Assembly: GCF_002159945.1 (NCBI RefSeq)
Contig: NZ_NFJQ01000003.1
Coordinates: 186,001 to 250,000 of the forward strand
From: Cloacibacillus sp. An23
GTDB lineage: Bacteria > Synergistota > Synergistia > Synergistales > Synergistaceae
Length of the DNA stretch: 64,000 nucleotides
Reading direction: 5' to 3'
The notes below the pieces were generated by a model. The model ran no database searches. It was given only the letters and a program-made list of their open reading frames with translations, and was not told the origin of the DNA. Shown piece by piece: positions 52,367 to 62,368 of this stretch. Position 1 is the stretch's first letter; each line of letters begins with the position of its first letter. The position numbers and the translations under genes were made by a program.

Positions 52367-53230
52367 TCACTCTCCGTAAAATATTTTTATCAGCATCGCG
52401 CCGCCCTCTTTCAGCCCGGAAAGCGAAGGGCGGCTCAGAAGATACTCGGGCACGATGGCGGTCTTCACATTTTCGAGCGCGCGGCTCCACGGGCGCGAGC
52501 GCAGCGATGCTTCGTCCGTCGCGTTCATCGGCCCCTGCTGTACCAAGTACACGTCGAGGCCGGAATTTATGGTTTCGAGCACGCGCTCGAGGCCCCACGG
52601 CGCAATCGAGCTCCCGGCGCGCAGCGGCTTCGCCTCCGCCGCGGCGTTGCGCCCGCCCGCGAGCGCGACGAGATGCGCCGCCCACGAGTCGGGCGAGCAG
52701 GTGTGAAGCTCGCGCGCAGTCGCTTCGACGAAGACGAGCGGGCCGCGCCCGCGCGACATTTTCGCCGCCGCGTCCGAAATTTCCGCGCGCGCCTTCGCTA
52801 GCTCCGCGACCGCTTCGTCTGGCGAAGTTCCCGCAAGCTCCGCTATCTTCCTCAAATAGTCCTCGAAGCCCTCCCACTTCGGCGGGTCTATCACTTCGAC
52901 GCGGACGCCCGCGCGTTCGAGAACTTTCTTAAGCTCCGGGTTCTGGCTGTCGGCGAGCGTGCGCGTCAGCACGAGGTCGGGGCGCAGCGCGAGCAGAGCC
53001 TCCGGCCCCGCCTTCATCGAGAAGCGCGGCACGCCGGGAAGAATTCCTTCGCGGTCGTTTTCGGAAATCCCGATGAGCTTCGCTCCCGCGCCGAGCGCGG
53101 CGACGTTGTCCGTGTGCCCCGGATAAAGCGAGATTATGCGCTCGTAAGCCTCCGCGCGCTGCGCCGCGGCGAGCGCGGAAAATATAAGGACGAAAGCTAA
53201 AGCGAGAAACTTTTCGCGGACGGATGCCAT
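52367..53230 (-). CDS. btuF: BtuF-like periplasmic corrinoid/metal-chelate binding protein
   Basis: A 287-residue class III substrate-binding protein. Signal peptide about 1-28 (ALAFVLIFSALAAAQRAEA), then the two-lobed fold with RIISLYPGHTDNVAALGAG and LRPDLVLT. No lipobox Cys, so it may be soluble or held by an uncleaved helix. Its start lies 34 bases inside the upstream ATPase gene but has GGAGGG before the ATG. A corrinoid substrate is inferred from the operon; iron-siderophore binders look similar. Confidence 0.85.
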   Translation of the reverse strand: MASVREKFLALAFVLIFSALAAAQRAEAYERIISLYPGHTDNVAALGAGAKLIGISENDREGILPGVPRFSMKAGPEALLALRPDLVLTRTLADSQNPELKKVLERAGVRVEVIDPPKWEGFEDYLRKIAELAGTSPDEAVAELAKARAEISDAAAKMSRGRGPLVFVEATARELHTCSPDSWAAHLVALAGGRNAAAEAKPLRAGSSIAPWGLERVLETINSGLDVYLVQQGPMNATDEASLRSRPWSRALENVKTAIVPEYLLSRPSLSGLKEGGAMLIKIFYGE

Positions 53231-53979
53231 GCGCGCCCTCCCTCCTCGGAAACGTATTTTTTGAACTCTATGCCGTAGAGCGGCGCGAGGATGTTTTCGT
53301 CGAGCTCCGAGGCCTCTCCCTGCGCCGCGAGCCCGCCGCCGCGCAGCGCGATGAAGCGGTCGGAGAACGGTATCGCGCCGTTGATGTCGTGAGCCGCGAC
53401 GACGACTGTGCGCCCCTCCGACGCGAGCGCGCGCATGATGGAGAAGATGCGCACCGACTGGTTCGGGTCGAGCGCTGAGGTCGGCTCGTCGAGCAGGAAC
53501 ACCTCCGGCTCCTGCGCGAGCGCGACCGCGACGCAGACGCGCTGCTGCTCGCCGCCCGAGAGCTCCGATGCGCGGCGGAAAAGCAGATGCGAGACGCCCG
53601 CGCGCTCCGCGGCGCGAAGCACAGCCGCGTCGTCCTCGCCGCTGAGCTTCGAGAACAGTCCGCAGTACGGCAGGCGGCCCATCGCTATGACTTCGTAAAC
53701 GGTGAACGGGGTCGTTATCTTCGTCTGCTGCGGCACGAAGCCGACGGCGCGCCCGAACTCCGCGCGCGACATCGAGCGCAGCTCGCGCCCGTCGAGCGCC
53801 GCGCTGCCGACGTAGCCGGCGATTCCTCCGAGAAGCTTGAGCAGAGTGCTCTTGCCGCTGCCGTTCGGCCCGATCAGCGCCGTCAGCGCGCCTCCGCGGA
53901 TTTCAGCGGAAAACCCGTCGAGCACCTTCTTGCCGCCGTAGCCGCAGGAGACCGAGTCAAGTACGAACGAACCGTTCAC
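53197..53979 (-). CDS. btuD: ABC transporter ATPase, BtuD/FecE type
   Basis: A 260-residue ATPase: Walker A GPNGSGKST (about 37-45), signature LSGGEQQRVCVA, Walker B VFLLDEPTSALD and the switch His in VVVAAHDI. It energises the importer with the adjacent permease and binding protein. The 34-base overlap with btuF is unusually long for this operon. Substrate inferred as corrinoid. Confidence 0.92.
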   Translation of the reverse strand: MNGSFVLDSVSCGYGGKKVLDGFSAEIRGGALTALIGPNGSGKSTLLKLLGGIAGYVGSAALDGRELRSMSRAEFGRAVGFVPQQTKITTPFTVYEVIAMGRLPYCGLFSKLSGEDDAAVLRAAERAGVSHLLFRRASELSGGEQQRVCVAVALAQEPEVFLLDEPTSALDPNQSVRIFSIMRALASEGRTVVVAAHDINGAIPFSDRFIALRGGGLAAQGEASELDENILAPLYGIEFKKYVSEEGGRAWHPSAKSFSL

Positions 53980-54998
53980 GCGCCGCGCCTCCTTCCCGCG
54001 AGTATCCAGCAGAAGAACGGGCCGCCGATGAGCGCAGTTATCACGCCGACCGGAAGCTCGCCCATTTTCTGCGCGAGGCCGTCCGCCGCCGAGAGCAGCA
54101 GCGCGCCGCCGAGAAAGCTGAAAACGAGCAGAGGCCTGCTAGACGGGCCGAGAAGCGTCCGCAGCAGATGCGGCACGACGAGGCCGACGAAGCCGATGAT
54201 GCCGAAGCAGCTCACGGCGAGCGCGGTGGCTATCGATGCAAAGAATAAAAGCGTCCTGCGCAGCTTCCGCTCGTCCACGCCGAGCAGCTCGCCGCGCCCC
54301 TCGCCGAGCGAAACGGCGTCGAGCTGCCGTCCGCAGACGAAGGCGGGGATAAAGACGAACGCCGCCCCGGCCCACGCCATGAGCGCCGAGGTTGGCGAAG
54401 CTCCCGACAGGCTGCCCATGAGCCAGAGCACTATCGCGCCGAGCTTGTCGTCGGCGATGGCTTTAAGGAACGTCACGCCCGCCGAGAGCACGGCGTTCGC
54501 TATGATGCCCGCGAGCACGATGTAGGCTCCGCCGCCACCGCTGCGCCACGCGATGACGCCGACGAGCCAGAGCGCGAAGAGCGCGCCGGCGAAGGCCGCC
54601 GGCATGACGGCGAACGAGCCGAAGAAAAATCCGAGAGCGCCGCCGAAGGCCGCGCCCGACGCTATGCCGAGAGTGTAAGGCTCGGCGAGCGGGTTCGAGA
54701 GAAGCCCCTGGAGCACGACGCCAGAGACGGCGAGCAGCCCGCCCGTTCCCGCCGCCGCGAGAAAGCGCGGCAGACGCACCGAGCGCACGACGAGAGCCTC
54801 GGGCGAAGACAGATCCTCGCCCGAGAGGAACGGAGAGATAAGCTCCGCGACGCGCGCGAGCGGTATGTCCCACTCGCCCTGCGTGACGCGCCAGACCGCT
54901 GTGAGCGCGAGCAGCAGAAGCATGGCGAGGCCGAGCCTCGTCCGCTTCGCCGCCGTCTCGCGGCGGTACCGTTGCAGTTCGCGCGCGGAGCCTTCCAT
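53976..54998 (-). CDS. btuC: FecCD/BtuC-family ABC permease
   Basis: A 340-residue permease with about ten membrane helices. VRSVRLPRFLAAAGTGGLLAVSG and GLLSNPLAEPYTLGIASGAA are the typical FecCD motifs, and FFGIIGFVGLVVPHLLR-like coupling region (CFGIIGFVGLVVPHLLR) is present. It forms the pore of the importer. Its stop overlaps btuD by 4 bases; it follows cbiK by 2 bases. Confidence 0.93.
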   Translation of the reverse strand: MEGSARELQRYRRETAAKRTRLGLAMLLLLALTAVWRVTQGEWDIPLARVAELISPFLSGEDLSSPEALVVRSVRLPRFLAAAGTGGLLAVSGVVLQGLLSNPLAEPYTLGIASGAAFGGALGFFFGSFAVMPAAFAGALFALWLVGVIAWRSGGGGAYIVLAGIIANAVLSAGVTFLKAIADDKLGAIVLWLMGSLSGASPTSALMAWAGAAFVFIPAFVCGRQLDAVSLGEGRGELLGVDERKLRRTLLFFASIATALAVSCFGIIGFVGLVVPHLLRTLLGPSSRPLLVFSFLGGALLLSAADGLAQKMGELPVGVITALIGGPFFCWILAGRRRGA

Positions 54999-55000
54999 GT

Positions 55001-55891
55001 TTATTTCATCATGTCCTTTATCTTAGTCACGAAGAGCTCGGCCATGTTCGGGTCTTCGCCGAGACCGACGAGGCGCGTCGAGATGTTCTTGAAGCCCGCG
55101 GCCTTGAGCTGGTTGATCCACGACTCGTCGTCATCGGCGCCCGCGAGGTCGTTGTTCGCGTGGTCGCCCGCGACTATCATCAGCGGAGAGAGCACGAGCG
55201 CCTTCGGCTTCGCCTGCTTGAGGCCCGCTATGACGTTCTCTATCGTCGGGGCGGCCTCGACGGTGCCGAGGAAGAAGCGTCCCGGAGCCGCCGCGTCGAG
55301 CGAAAGCTGGAGCTGGCTGTACATCGCGTTCGCGATGTGCTCCGGCGTGCCGTGTCCCATGAGGACTATCGCCGTGCCCTTCTGCGCGAGCTCCTTCTCA
55401 AAGCGCTTTACGAGGATCTGCGCCATCACGTCGCAGTCCTTGACCGAGGCGAGGTACGGCTGGCCTATGCGCAGCTCCTCGAAGCCGTACTTGCCCTTCA
55501 CCAGCGCGAGGCCGTTCACGAGGCTCGATATGTCGTCGTACTCCTCGCCCGGGATGATGTGCATCGGCATGACATAGACGTGCGTGAAGCCCTCGTCGTT
55601 CATCTGCGCGAGCGCCTCGGCGGGCGTCGGTATCACGACGCTCTGCTCGCGCGCCAGCTTCCTGCGGATGATGTTCGAGGTGTAGGCGACGCGCACCTCT
55701 GTCTCGGGGAACGCTTTCTTCGTGGAATCGACGAGGTTGTCGATAGCCTTCTTCGCCTCTGGCATAGAGGTGCCGAACGAAGCTATCAGTATGCCGCTCT
55801 TGTCCTCTTTGGGCTTCGCCTCCGAGGCGAGAGCGGTCCCCGCGATCATAACGGAAACAAGTAACATAAGCGTAAGTGCAAACATTTTCAT
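55001..55891 (-). CDS. cbiK: Exported sirohydrochlorin cobaltochelatase
   Basis: A 296-residue CbiK. A signal peptide (about 1-22, ending ALASEA) precedes the chelatase fold, as in the periplasmic CbiK(P) of Desulfovibrio. Conserved metal/His positions lie in MPMHIIPG, LMGHGTPEH and VAGDHANND. It inserts cobalt into sirohydrochlorin. It is the first gene after the cobalamin riboswitch and directly precedes the importer genes. Export is puzzling because the other corrin enzymes are cytosolic, and no second chelatase is visible in the operon. Confidence 0.92.
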   Translation of the reverse strand: MKMFALTLMLLVSVMIAGTALASEAKPKEDKSGILIASFGTSMPEAKKAIDNLVDSTKKAFPETEVRVAYTSNIIRRKLAREQSVVIPTPAEALAQMNDEGFTHVYVMPMHIIPGEEYDDISSLVNGLALVKGKYGFEELRIGQPYLASVKDCDVMAQILVKRFEKELAQKGTAIVLMGHGTPEHIANAMYSQLQLSLDAAAPGRFFLGTVEAAPTIENVIAGLKQAKPKALVLSPLMIVAGDHANNDLAGADDDESWINQLKAAGFKNISTRLVGLGEDPNMAELFVTKIKDMMK

Positions 55892-55956
55892 CGCGCTAGG
55901 TTCTTCCTTTCCCGCGCCGTCCTCGCGGCGCTCCGGTCAAAATTCAGGCCTGACCA

Positions 55957-55992
55957 ACAAAAAAAGACCCGGCTTCAAATCCGCCGCGTCTT
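55957..55992 (-). terminator. Riboswitch-associated intrinsic terminator
   Basis: On the minus strand AAGACGCGGC and GCCGGGTCTT form a ten-base stem with one mismatch, followed by seven T. It lies between the B12 box and cbiK, so cobalamin binding probably favours termination. Confidence 0.85.
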
Positions 55993-56067
55993 CACCTCTT
56001 GCAGCCTTCAGGCCATGCTATGTAGCTGCAAAGGCGTTCGTCCGCGCAAACTTTCCCCCTTTCCCTC

Positions 56068-56222
56068 CCGGCGTCAGGTTTCCTGGCTCCTCTTCGTCCT
56101 CCGCCGCGCCTTCCCGAGCTTGTCAGTGGCATATCGCGGCTTCGTCGGAGTTACAGTAGCGGGACTGCTCCGGTCTCTCACCGGATTCCCTCTCGCCGAA
56201 AGCGGCTATTTCATTGTGTCTG
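56068..56222 (-). promoter_or_regulatory. Cobalamin riboswitch
   Basis: The minus strand reads, in order, GGGAATCCGGTGAGAGACCG, GAGCAGTCCCGCTACTGTAA and the B12 box GCCAGGAAACCTGACGCC (56088-56070 region), the conserved core of the AdoCbl-type riboswitch. It precedes a terminator and cbiK and should repress the whole 21-gene operon when cobalamin is plentiful. Confidence 0.96.
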
Positions 56223-56223
56223 G

Positions 56224-57363
<1,140 letters not shown>

Positions 57364-57403
57364 CTTCGTTCCACTCCGTTTCCGTAAATCCGTGCGCGCG
57401 CCG

Positions 57404-58390
57404 TCAGTTCCGCGCCGCCGCCTGTTTGTCTATCTGTCTCTGCCAGAATTTCGCCGCGCCGTAAATCCAGCCTTCGGCGTTCGTGCCGGTTCCGAGGCCG
57501 AAGCCGTGTCCGAGCCCCGCGAATTTATGGAACTCGGCCTCGATTCCCGCCGAGCGCAGGACTTCGGCGCGGCGCGCCATCACGCGCCAGTCGGCTATGC
57601 CGTCGGCGTCGCCGCAGCACATATATGTGGGCGGGTCGTCCCTCGTGCATTCGCGGTGCCCCGTGTACTGCATGACGACCGCGCCGGGGCGCGGCAGCTC
57701 GCCGCCGCCGAAGGCCGCGGGGCCGTAGGAGCCGAGGTATGCCGCCATGCGCGCGCCCGCCGAGCCGCCCCAGAGCGAATAGCACTCAGTGCCGACGCCG
57801 AGCTCCTTCGCGTGTTTGAATACGAATGTTATCGCTCGCGCGAGGTCTTCGCAGGCCGTCTGCGCGCCCGGGCGGTAGATGAGCGCGAAGGCGTTGCAGC
57901 CCATTTTGGAAAGTTCGAGCGCGTGCGGGAAGCTGTCGTGCATCGCGCCGACGTAGGCGAAGCCGCCGCCCGCGCAGCAAATCGCGAAGGGTTTGCCGCG
58001 CCCGCCGCGGAAGAAGAAGAGCCCCGTGTCGCTCTTGCGCGGGTCCGCGGCCTTCTCGGCATCGGTGTATATGTCGTAGAATATCTTTTCGCCCGACGCG
58101 GCGCGCGTTCTGAGATAATTCGCTATCTCGACTGTCTTGTCGGGGTCTATATGGCTGTACCACGTGAGCCGCAGCGCGCCGAGCGTCTCGCCGCTCCAGT
58201 AGCCGCGTTCGGCGGGGAAGATGAGCCTGCCGTGGTTTCCGAACGCGGGGTCGTTCATGACCTCGGTTATGCGAGTCTCGCGCGTGTACGGCTCCTCCGC
58301 GCGTTCCGCGGCTTCGGCGCTGATTGCGGAAAACGCCTGCGCGCAAAGCAGCAGCGCAAAAACGGCGGCGAATATCGCGGCGTTTCTCAT
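57404..58390 (-). CDS. Exported alpha/beta-hydrolase (esterase)
   Basis: A 328-residue protein with a signal peptide (about 1-27) and an alpha/beta-hydrolase fold. The nucleophile is the Ser in LWGGSAGARMA; the acid is probably an Asp in CGDADGIADW and the base the His in GLGHGFG. It resembles acetyl-esterase-type lipolytic enzymes. It lies 40 bases upstream of the aldo/keto reductase and may share its transcript; substrate unknown. Confidence 0.85.
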   Translation of the reverse strand: MRNAAIFAAVFALLLCAQAFSAISAEAAERAEEPYTRETRITEVMNDPAFGNHGRLIFPAERGYWSGETLGALRLTWYSHIDPDKTVEIANYLRTRAASGEKIFYDIYTDAEKAADPRKSDTGLFFFRGGRGKPFAICCAGGGFAYVGAMHDSFPHALELSKMGCNAFALIYRPGAQTACEDLARAITFVFKHAKELGVGTECYSLWGGSAGARMAAYLGSYGPAAFGGGELPRPGAVVMQYTGHRECTRDDPPTYMCCGDADGIADWRVMARRAEVLRSAGIEAEFHKFAGLGHGFGLGTGTNAEGWIYGAAKFWQRQIDKQAAARN

Positions 58391-58434
58391 TTTTCATGAT
58401 TCCTCCTTCTGTGCGTCCGTTTTGCGCAGAGTAT

Positions 58435-58467
58435 AAAAAAATCGAGGCTTCCGCGGAAGTCTCGATT
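58435..58467 (-). terminator. Intrinsic terminator of the LysR gene
   Basis: Minus strand AATCGAGACTTCC and GGAAGCCTCGATT form a 13-base stem with one mismatch, followed by a run of T. Confidence 0.85.
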
Positions 58468-58491
58468 CGTTCGCCACTGTGAACCTTCGGG

Positions 58492-59397
58492 TTATAACCG
58501 TCCGTCGCGCCGGTATATCTCCTCTACCGCCGAGATGCAGTCGCGCACCTGCGGCGAGGCGTCGTGCGCGTGGAGCAGGCCGAAGGGTATCGCGTGATTC
58601 CATTCGACCGGGATTATGCGCAGCAGCGGGTGGACGTTCCGCCAGCTCTCTACAGCCATCAGCAGGCTGTTGCCGTTCTCGCAGCGGTTGAAGACCTCCG
58701 TGTTGTAAAAGTCGAAATCGACGATGCGTATCCGCGGATGATTGCGCGCGAGGTCGTCGCGCAGCGCGTCGGCCTGCTTCATCTGCCCGCGGCTGATGAG
58801 CATGAAGCTTTCGCCGTAGAGGTCCGTCACGGAGAGCCGCTCCTTCGCGGCGAGCGGGTGCGAGAGCGAGACGGCGCAGCAGATAGGCGCGCGGAAGAGC
58901 TCGAGGCCGTCGCACTGCCGGTATTCGAGCAGAGTCTCGTCGAAGATGCCCGCCACCATGTCTATGTCGCGGCCGAGATTTTTCAGTATCTCGCGCGCGT
59001 TCTCGGGCGTGTTCTCAAAGGGGACGACGCGGAATTTCAGTTCGGGCCGCAGCTCGTGGAGCTTCGGCCACAGTTTGACGAGTATCTCCGCTGGCGTCAT
59101 CGGCGAGGTGCCGACGCGTATGACCGCACCGTCGCTGCGCGAAGCCTCGCGCGCGCGTTTGACGGATTCTTTCGAGTACTGGATTATATATTCCGCGTCA
59201 CGGCGCAGCGACTCGCCCGCCGCCGTGAGGACGAGGCCTCGGTGCGTGCGCTCGAAGAGCTTGAGGCCGAGCCGCGCTTCGAGCAGATTCATCTGCTTTA
59301 TGACCGCGGTCGGGGAGATATGGAGCGCGCCGGCGGCCTTCGTGAAACTGCCTGAGTCCGCGACCTTCACGAACGTGTCGAGCTGCGGATTGTACAT
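58492..59397 (-). CDS. LysR-family transcriptional regulator
   Basis: A 301-residue LysR-type regulator: winged helix at about 1-60 (SFTKAAGALHISPTAVIKQM), linker helix, and a periplasmic-binding-protein-like effector domain (about 90-295). It is in the same direction as the esterase and reductase genes but separated by a terminator, so it may regulate them in trans. Effector unknown. Confidence 0.92.
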   Translation of the reverse strand: MYNPQLDTFVKVADSGSFTKAAGALHISPTAVIKQMNLLEARLGLKLFERTHRGLVLTAAGESLRRDAEYIIQYSKESVKRAREASRSDGAVIRVGTSPMTPAEILVKLWPKLHELRPELKFRVVPFENTPENAREILKNLGRDIDMVAGIFDETLLEYRQCDGLELFRAPICCAVSLSHPLAAKERLSVTDLYGESFMLISRGQMKQADALRDDLARNHPRIRIVDFDFYNTEVFNRCENGNSLLMAVESWRNVHPLLRIIPVEWNHAIPFGLLHAHDASPQVRDCISAVEEIYRRDGRL

Positions 59398-59476
59398 TTT
59401 TATCGGCCCCCTCCGCGCGCGGCGCTTTTTTCTAAATTTTATCCGCGCGCCGCCGCCGCGTCCAGAGAGCCGCCAC

Positions 59477-60817
59477 CTACGCCGCGCTCCTTTCCGTCAG
59501 GCGGCGCGCGCGGCGCAGCCAGACCGGCACGAGGAAGGAGAGCGCGCCCATCCACGCGAGCGGCGTCGCGAAGCATATCCCCGCGTAGCCGAAGAAGCGT
59601 GCGAGCAGGAAAGCCGCCGCGACGCGCATCACGAGCTCCGCGACGCAGGCCGCGAACGGCGTGCGCGCGTCGTCCATGCTCTGCAGCGCGGAGCGGTATA
59701 TCACGAGCAGGCCGAGCAGCGGATAGAACGGAACGACGACGAAGAGATAGCCGTAGGCCGCCTCGTTTATCGCCGCGGTCGCGCCCTCGACGAAAAGCGG
59801 CACGACGAAGCGCCGCCCGAGAAGCATCACCGCGCCCATTACTATGTTCGCGGCCTCGAGCTGGAGCAGCGAGGCGCGCACGCCGGCCTTTATCCTGCCG
59901 CCGAGCCCCGCGCCGTAATTCTGCGCGACGTAGCCCGCTATCGCGACGCCGAAAGCTCCGTTGACGAGCACCGAAAGCTGATCGACCTTAGTAGCCGCCG
60001 TGAAGCCCGCGACGACATCCGCGCCGAGGCCGTTGACCGCCGTCTGCATCGCGAGCAGCCCGACGCACATGACCGACATCTGGAAGCCCATCGGGAAGGC
60101 GAGGCGCAGATGGTTCTTAAAGAGCAGCGGCGACCTGTGCCAGTCGTTGCCGAGCACGCGCAGCTCGCGGAAATACTTCACGCCGTAGAGCGCGCAGAGC
60201 GCGGCGGATATGAGCTGCGACAGCACCGTCGCCCACGCCGCGCCCGCGACGCCCATGCCGAAGGGCACGATGAAGACGTAGTCGAGCACGATGTTCAGGA
60301 ACGACGAAAATATAAGGAAATAAAGCGGCGTCCTGCTGTCGCCGAGCGCGCGCAGCACGTTCGAGACGAGGTTGTACGCGACCGTCGCGCCGGTGCCGAG
60401 CATTATGACGAAGAGATAATCGTACGACATGTCGTAAATTTCCGTCGGCGTGTCCATCCATCGTATTATCGGGTGCGCCGCGAAGCAGCCGAATAGCGTC
60501 AGCGCGACGGAGAAGGCGAGCGACAGCAGAGCCGAGGCCGCGATTGAGCGCCGCACGCCGACCTCGCTGCGCGCGCCGAAGCGCTGGCCTATGCAGATGC
60601 CGAAGCCGCCCGTCAGCCCCTGCACGAAGCAGAGTATGAAATATATGAAAGTCCCCGTAGAGCCGACCGCCGCGAGCGCGCCCGCGCCCATCGTGCGTCC
60701 GACTATGATCGTGTCGGCGAGAGTGTAGAAAAGCTGAAAGAGGTTGCCCCCGATGATCGGGAGCGTAAAGGCGAAAACCGTCCTCGCCGGCCCGCCCTGC
60801 GTCAGATCCTTTACCAT
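59477..60817 (-). CDS. MATE-family efflux transporter
   Basis: A 446-residue membrane protein with 12 helices in two MatE repeats (about 1-210 and 230-440). TLPIIGGNLFQLFYTLADTI at the start and RALGDSRTPLYF are typical of the family. ATG 60817 has AAAGGAG upstream; the longer frame to 60967 lacks a site. It exports cationic compounds by Na+ or H+ exchange; substrate unknown. Confidence 0.92.
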   Translation of the reverse strand: MVKDLTQGGPARTVFAFTLPIIGGNLFQLFYTLADTIIVGRTMGAGALAAVGSTGTFIYFILCFVQGLTGGFGICIGQRFGARSEVGVRRSIAASALLSLAFSVALTLFGCFAAHPIIRWMDTPTEIYDMSYDYLFVIMLGTGATVAYNLVSNVLRALGDSRTPLYFLIFSSFLNIVLDYVFIVPFGMGVAGAAWATVLSQLISAALCALYGVKYFRELRVLGNDWHRSPLLFKNHLRLAFPMGFQMSVMCVGLLAMQTAVNGLGADVVAGFTAATKVDQLSVLVNGAFGVAIAGYVAQNYGAGLGGRIKAGVRASLLQLEAANIVMGAVMLLGRRFVVPLFVEGATAAINEAAYGYLFVVVPFYPLLGLLVIYRSALQSMDDARTPFAACVAELVMRVAAAFLLARFFGYAGICFATPLAWMGALSFLVPVWLRRARRLTERSAA

Positions 60818-61316
60818 TCCGTATGCTCCTTTGCCTGTTCCGCGCGCGCCGCGCATCATGCAAAACCGCGCGCGGCCGCGTCCGCGTTTCGCCGGGCCCC
60901 GTTTGTACGGGTTGGGCGCGAAACGCCCGCAGATGGCATATTGTAGTACTGTGCGCCGAAAATTCAAGATGTTTTCGTAAATTCATCGTAAAGGCGGCGA
61001 ATCGCGGAAAAGCGCGCACGCCGGCCGCGCTTTCGGTAAACCGCGGGAAATTCCGCGGCGCTGCGACGCCCGCGCGAAATTGGGGAAACTCCGTCAAACC
61101 GCCGCCACGGCGCGGACGCGCGGCGAGACGGCACAAATCCGCGAAAGCGCCCCCGCGCCGTGCCGCTTCCCGCGGAGCGCCGCCTTGTCCGTGCATCTGC
61201 CCCGCTTCGGCAAATCCCGCGCGCTTGACTTACAGCGCCCTCTAACGGCTATGCTCGGCGGAAAGGGCGCACCGCCGTCAGCCGCGTCCGCATTCATTAT
61301 GAAGGGAGCTGTCGTT
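60818..61316. other. Gene-free divergent region
   Basis: About 500 bases between the MATE gene and the exported DUF362 gene. It is very GC-rich; only long chance frames are open. I see the two ribosome sites at its ends, but no clear promoter, hairpin with T-run or RNA gene. Confidence 0.3.
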
Positions 61317-62249
61317 ATGAAAAAGTTGTTCGTATGCGCCGCGGCGTTTCTTTGCGCCGCGCTCGCCGCCGCCGGAGCCGAGGCCGCAGTCCCGAAGGTC
61401 TACTTCACGAAGGAGATAAGTCCCGAGGGAATAATGAAGGTCTACAACGCGCTCGAGAAGAAGGCCGAAGGGAAGAACGTCGCCGTCAAGATAAGCACGG
61501 GTGAGCCGCCAGCGAGCCATCCGCTTGACGCGAAGCTCATTAAAGAGCTCGTGCAGCACGTGAAGGGTTCCATCGTCGAATGCAACACCGCCTACGGCGG
61601 CGCGCGCGGCGACACCTTCGAGCACATGCGCGTCGCGCTGGAGCGCGGCTACACGAGCATCGCCTACGTGGACATCCTCGACGCAGACGGCTCTATGGCG
61701 CTGCCCGTGAAGAACGGGAAGCATCTGAAAGAAGACCTCGTCGGCTCGCGCTTCAAGAACTACGACTATTACGTCGTACTCTCGCACTTCAAGGGCCACG
61801 CGATGGCGGGCTTCGGCGGCGCGATAAAGAACATCTCGATAGGGCTCGGTTCGCGCCGGGGCAAGGCGCTGATACACAGCGGCGGCAGAAGCACTAGCAA
61901 CGTATGGTGCGGCGAGCAGGACGCATTCCTCGAGTCGATGGCCGAAGCCGGTAAAGCCGTCACGGACGCGCTCGGCGGCAAGATACTCTACGTCAGCGTG
62001 CTGAACAACATCTCCGTGGACTGCGACTGCAACCCGTCGCCGGCGAAGCCTGAGATCCACGACATCGGCGTGCTGGCCTCGACCGACCCCGTGGCGATAG
62101 ACCAGGCGTCGATAGACCTCGCCTTCGCGGCCGAGGGCAGCAGGCCGCTCGTCGAGCGCGTCGAGTCGCGCAGCGGCCTCCACACGCTCGAATACGCGGA
62201 GCAGATAGGGCTCGGCAGCAGGAAGTACGAGCTCGTGAAGCTGGACTGA
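61317..62249 (+). CDS. Exported DUF362 protein
   Basis: A 310-residue DUF362-family protein with a signal peptide (about 1-23). The family core is visible: VAVKISTGEP, ECNTAYGGARGDT, SHFKGHAMAGFGGAIKNISIG and the C-terminal DIGVLASTDPVAIDQASIDL. Some DUF362 proteins carry ferredoxin clusters; this one lacks the 4Fe-4S motif but has CDCNPSP. ATG 61317 has AGGGAG upstream. Function unknown, probably extracytosolic redox-related. Confidence 0.85.
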   Translation: MKKLFVCAAAFLCAALAAAGAEAAVPKVYFTKEISPEGIMKVYNALEKKAEGKNVAVKISTGEPPASHPLDAKLIKELVQHVKGSIVECNTAYGGARGDTFEHMRVALERGYTSIAYVDILDADGSMALPVKNGKHLKEDLVGSRFKNYDYYVVLSHFKGHAMAGFGGAIKNISIGLGSRRGKALIHSGGRSTSNVWCGEQDAFLESMAEAGKAVTDALGGKILYVSVLNNISVDCDCNPSPAKPEIHDIGVLASTDPVAIDQASIDLAFAAEGSRPLVERVESRSGLHTLEYAEQIGLGSRKYELVKLD

Positions 62250-62292
62250 GGGTGTGCGCAGCGCCGCAAATCACGCGGGATTTTCCAAAATG

Positions 62293-62330
62293 AACGCCGC
62301 GCCGTAGATTTTACGGCGCGGCGTTTTTTA
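62293..62330. terminator. Bidirectional terminator
   Basis: AACGCCGCGCCGT and ACGGCGCGGCGTT, perfect over 13 bases around AGATTTT, followed by TTTTT. It lies between the converging DUF362 and FAD oxidoreductase genes. Confidence 0.88.
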
Positions 62331-62368
62331 CGTCGTTCGTGCTGCGTGTGCCGGGACGCGCGGCGGCC

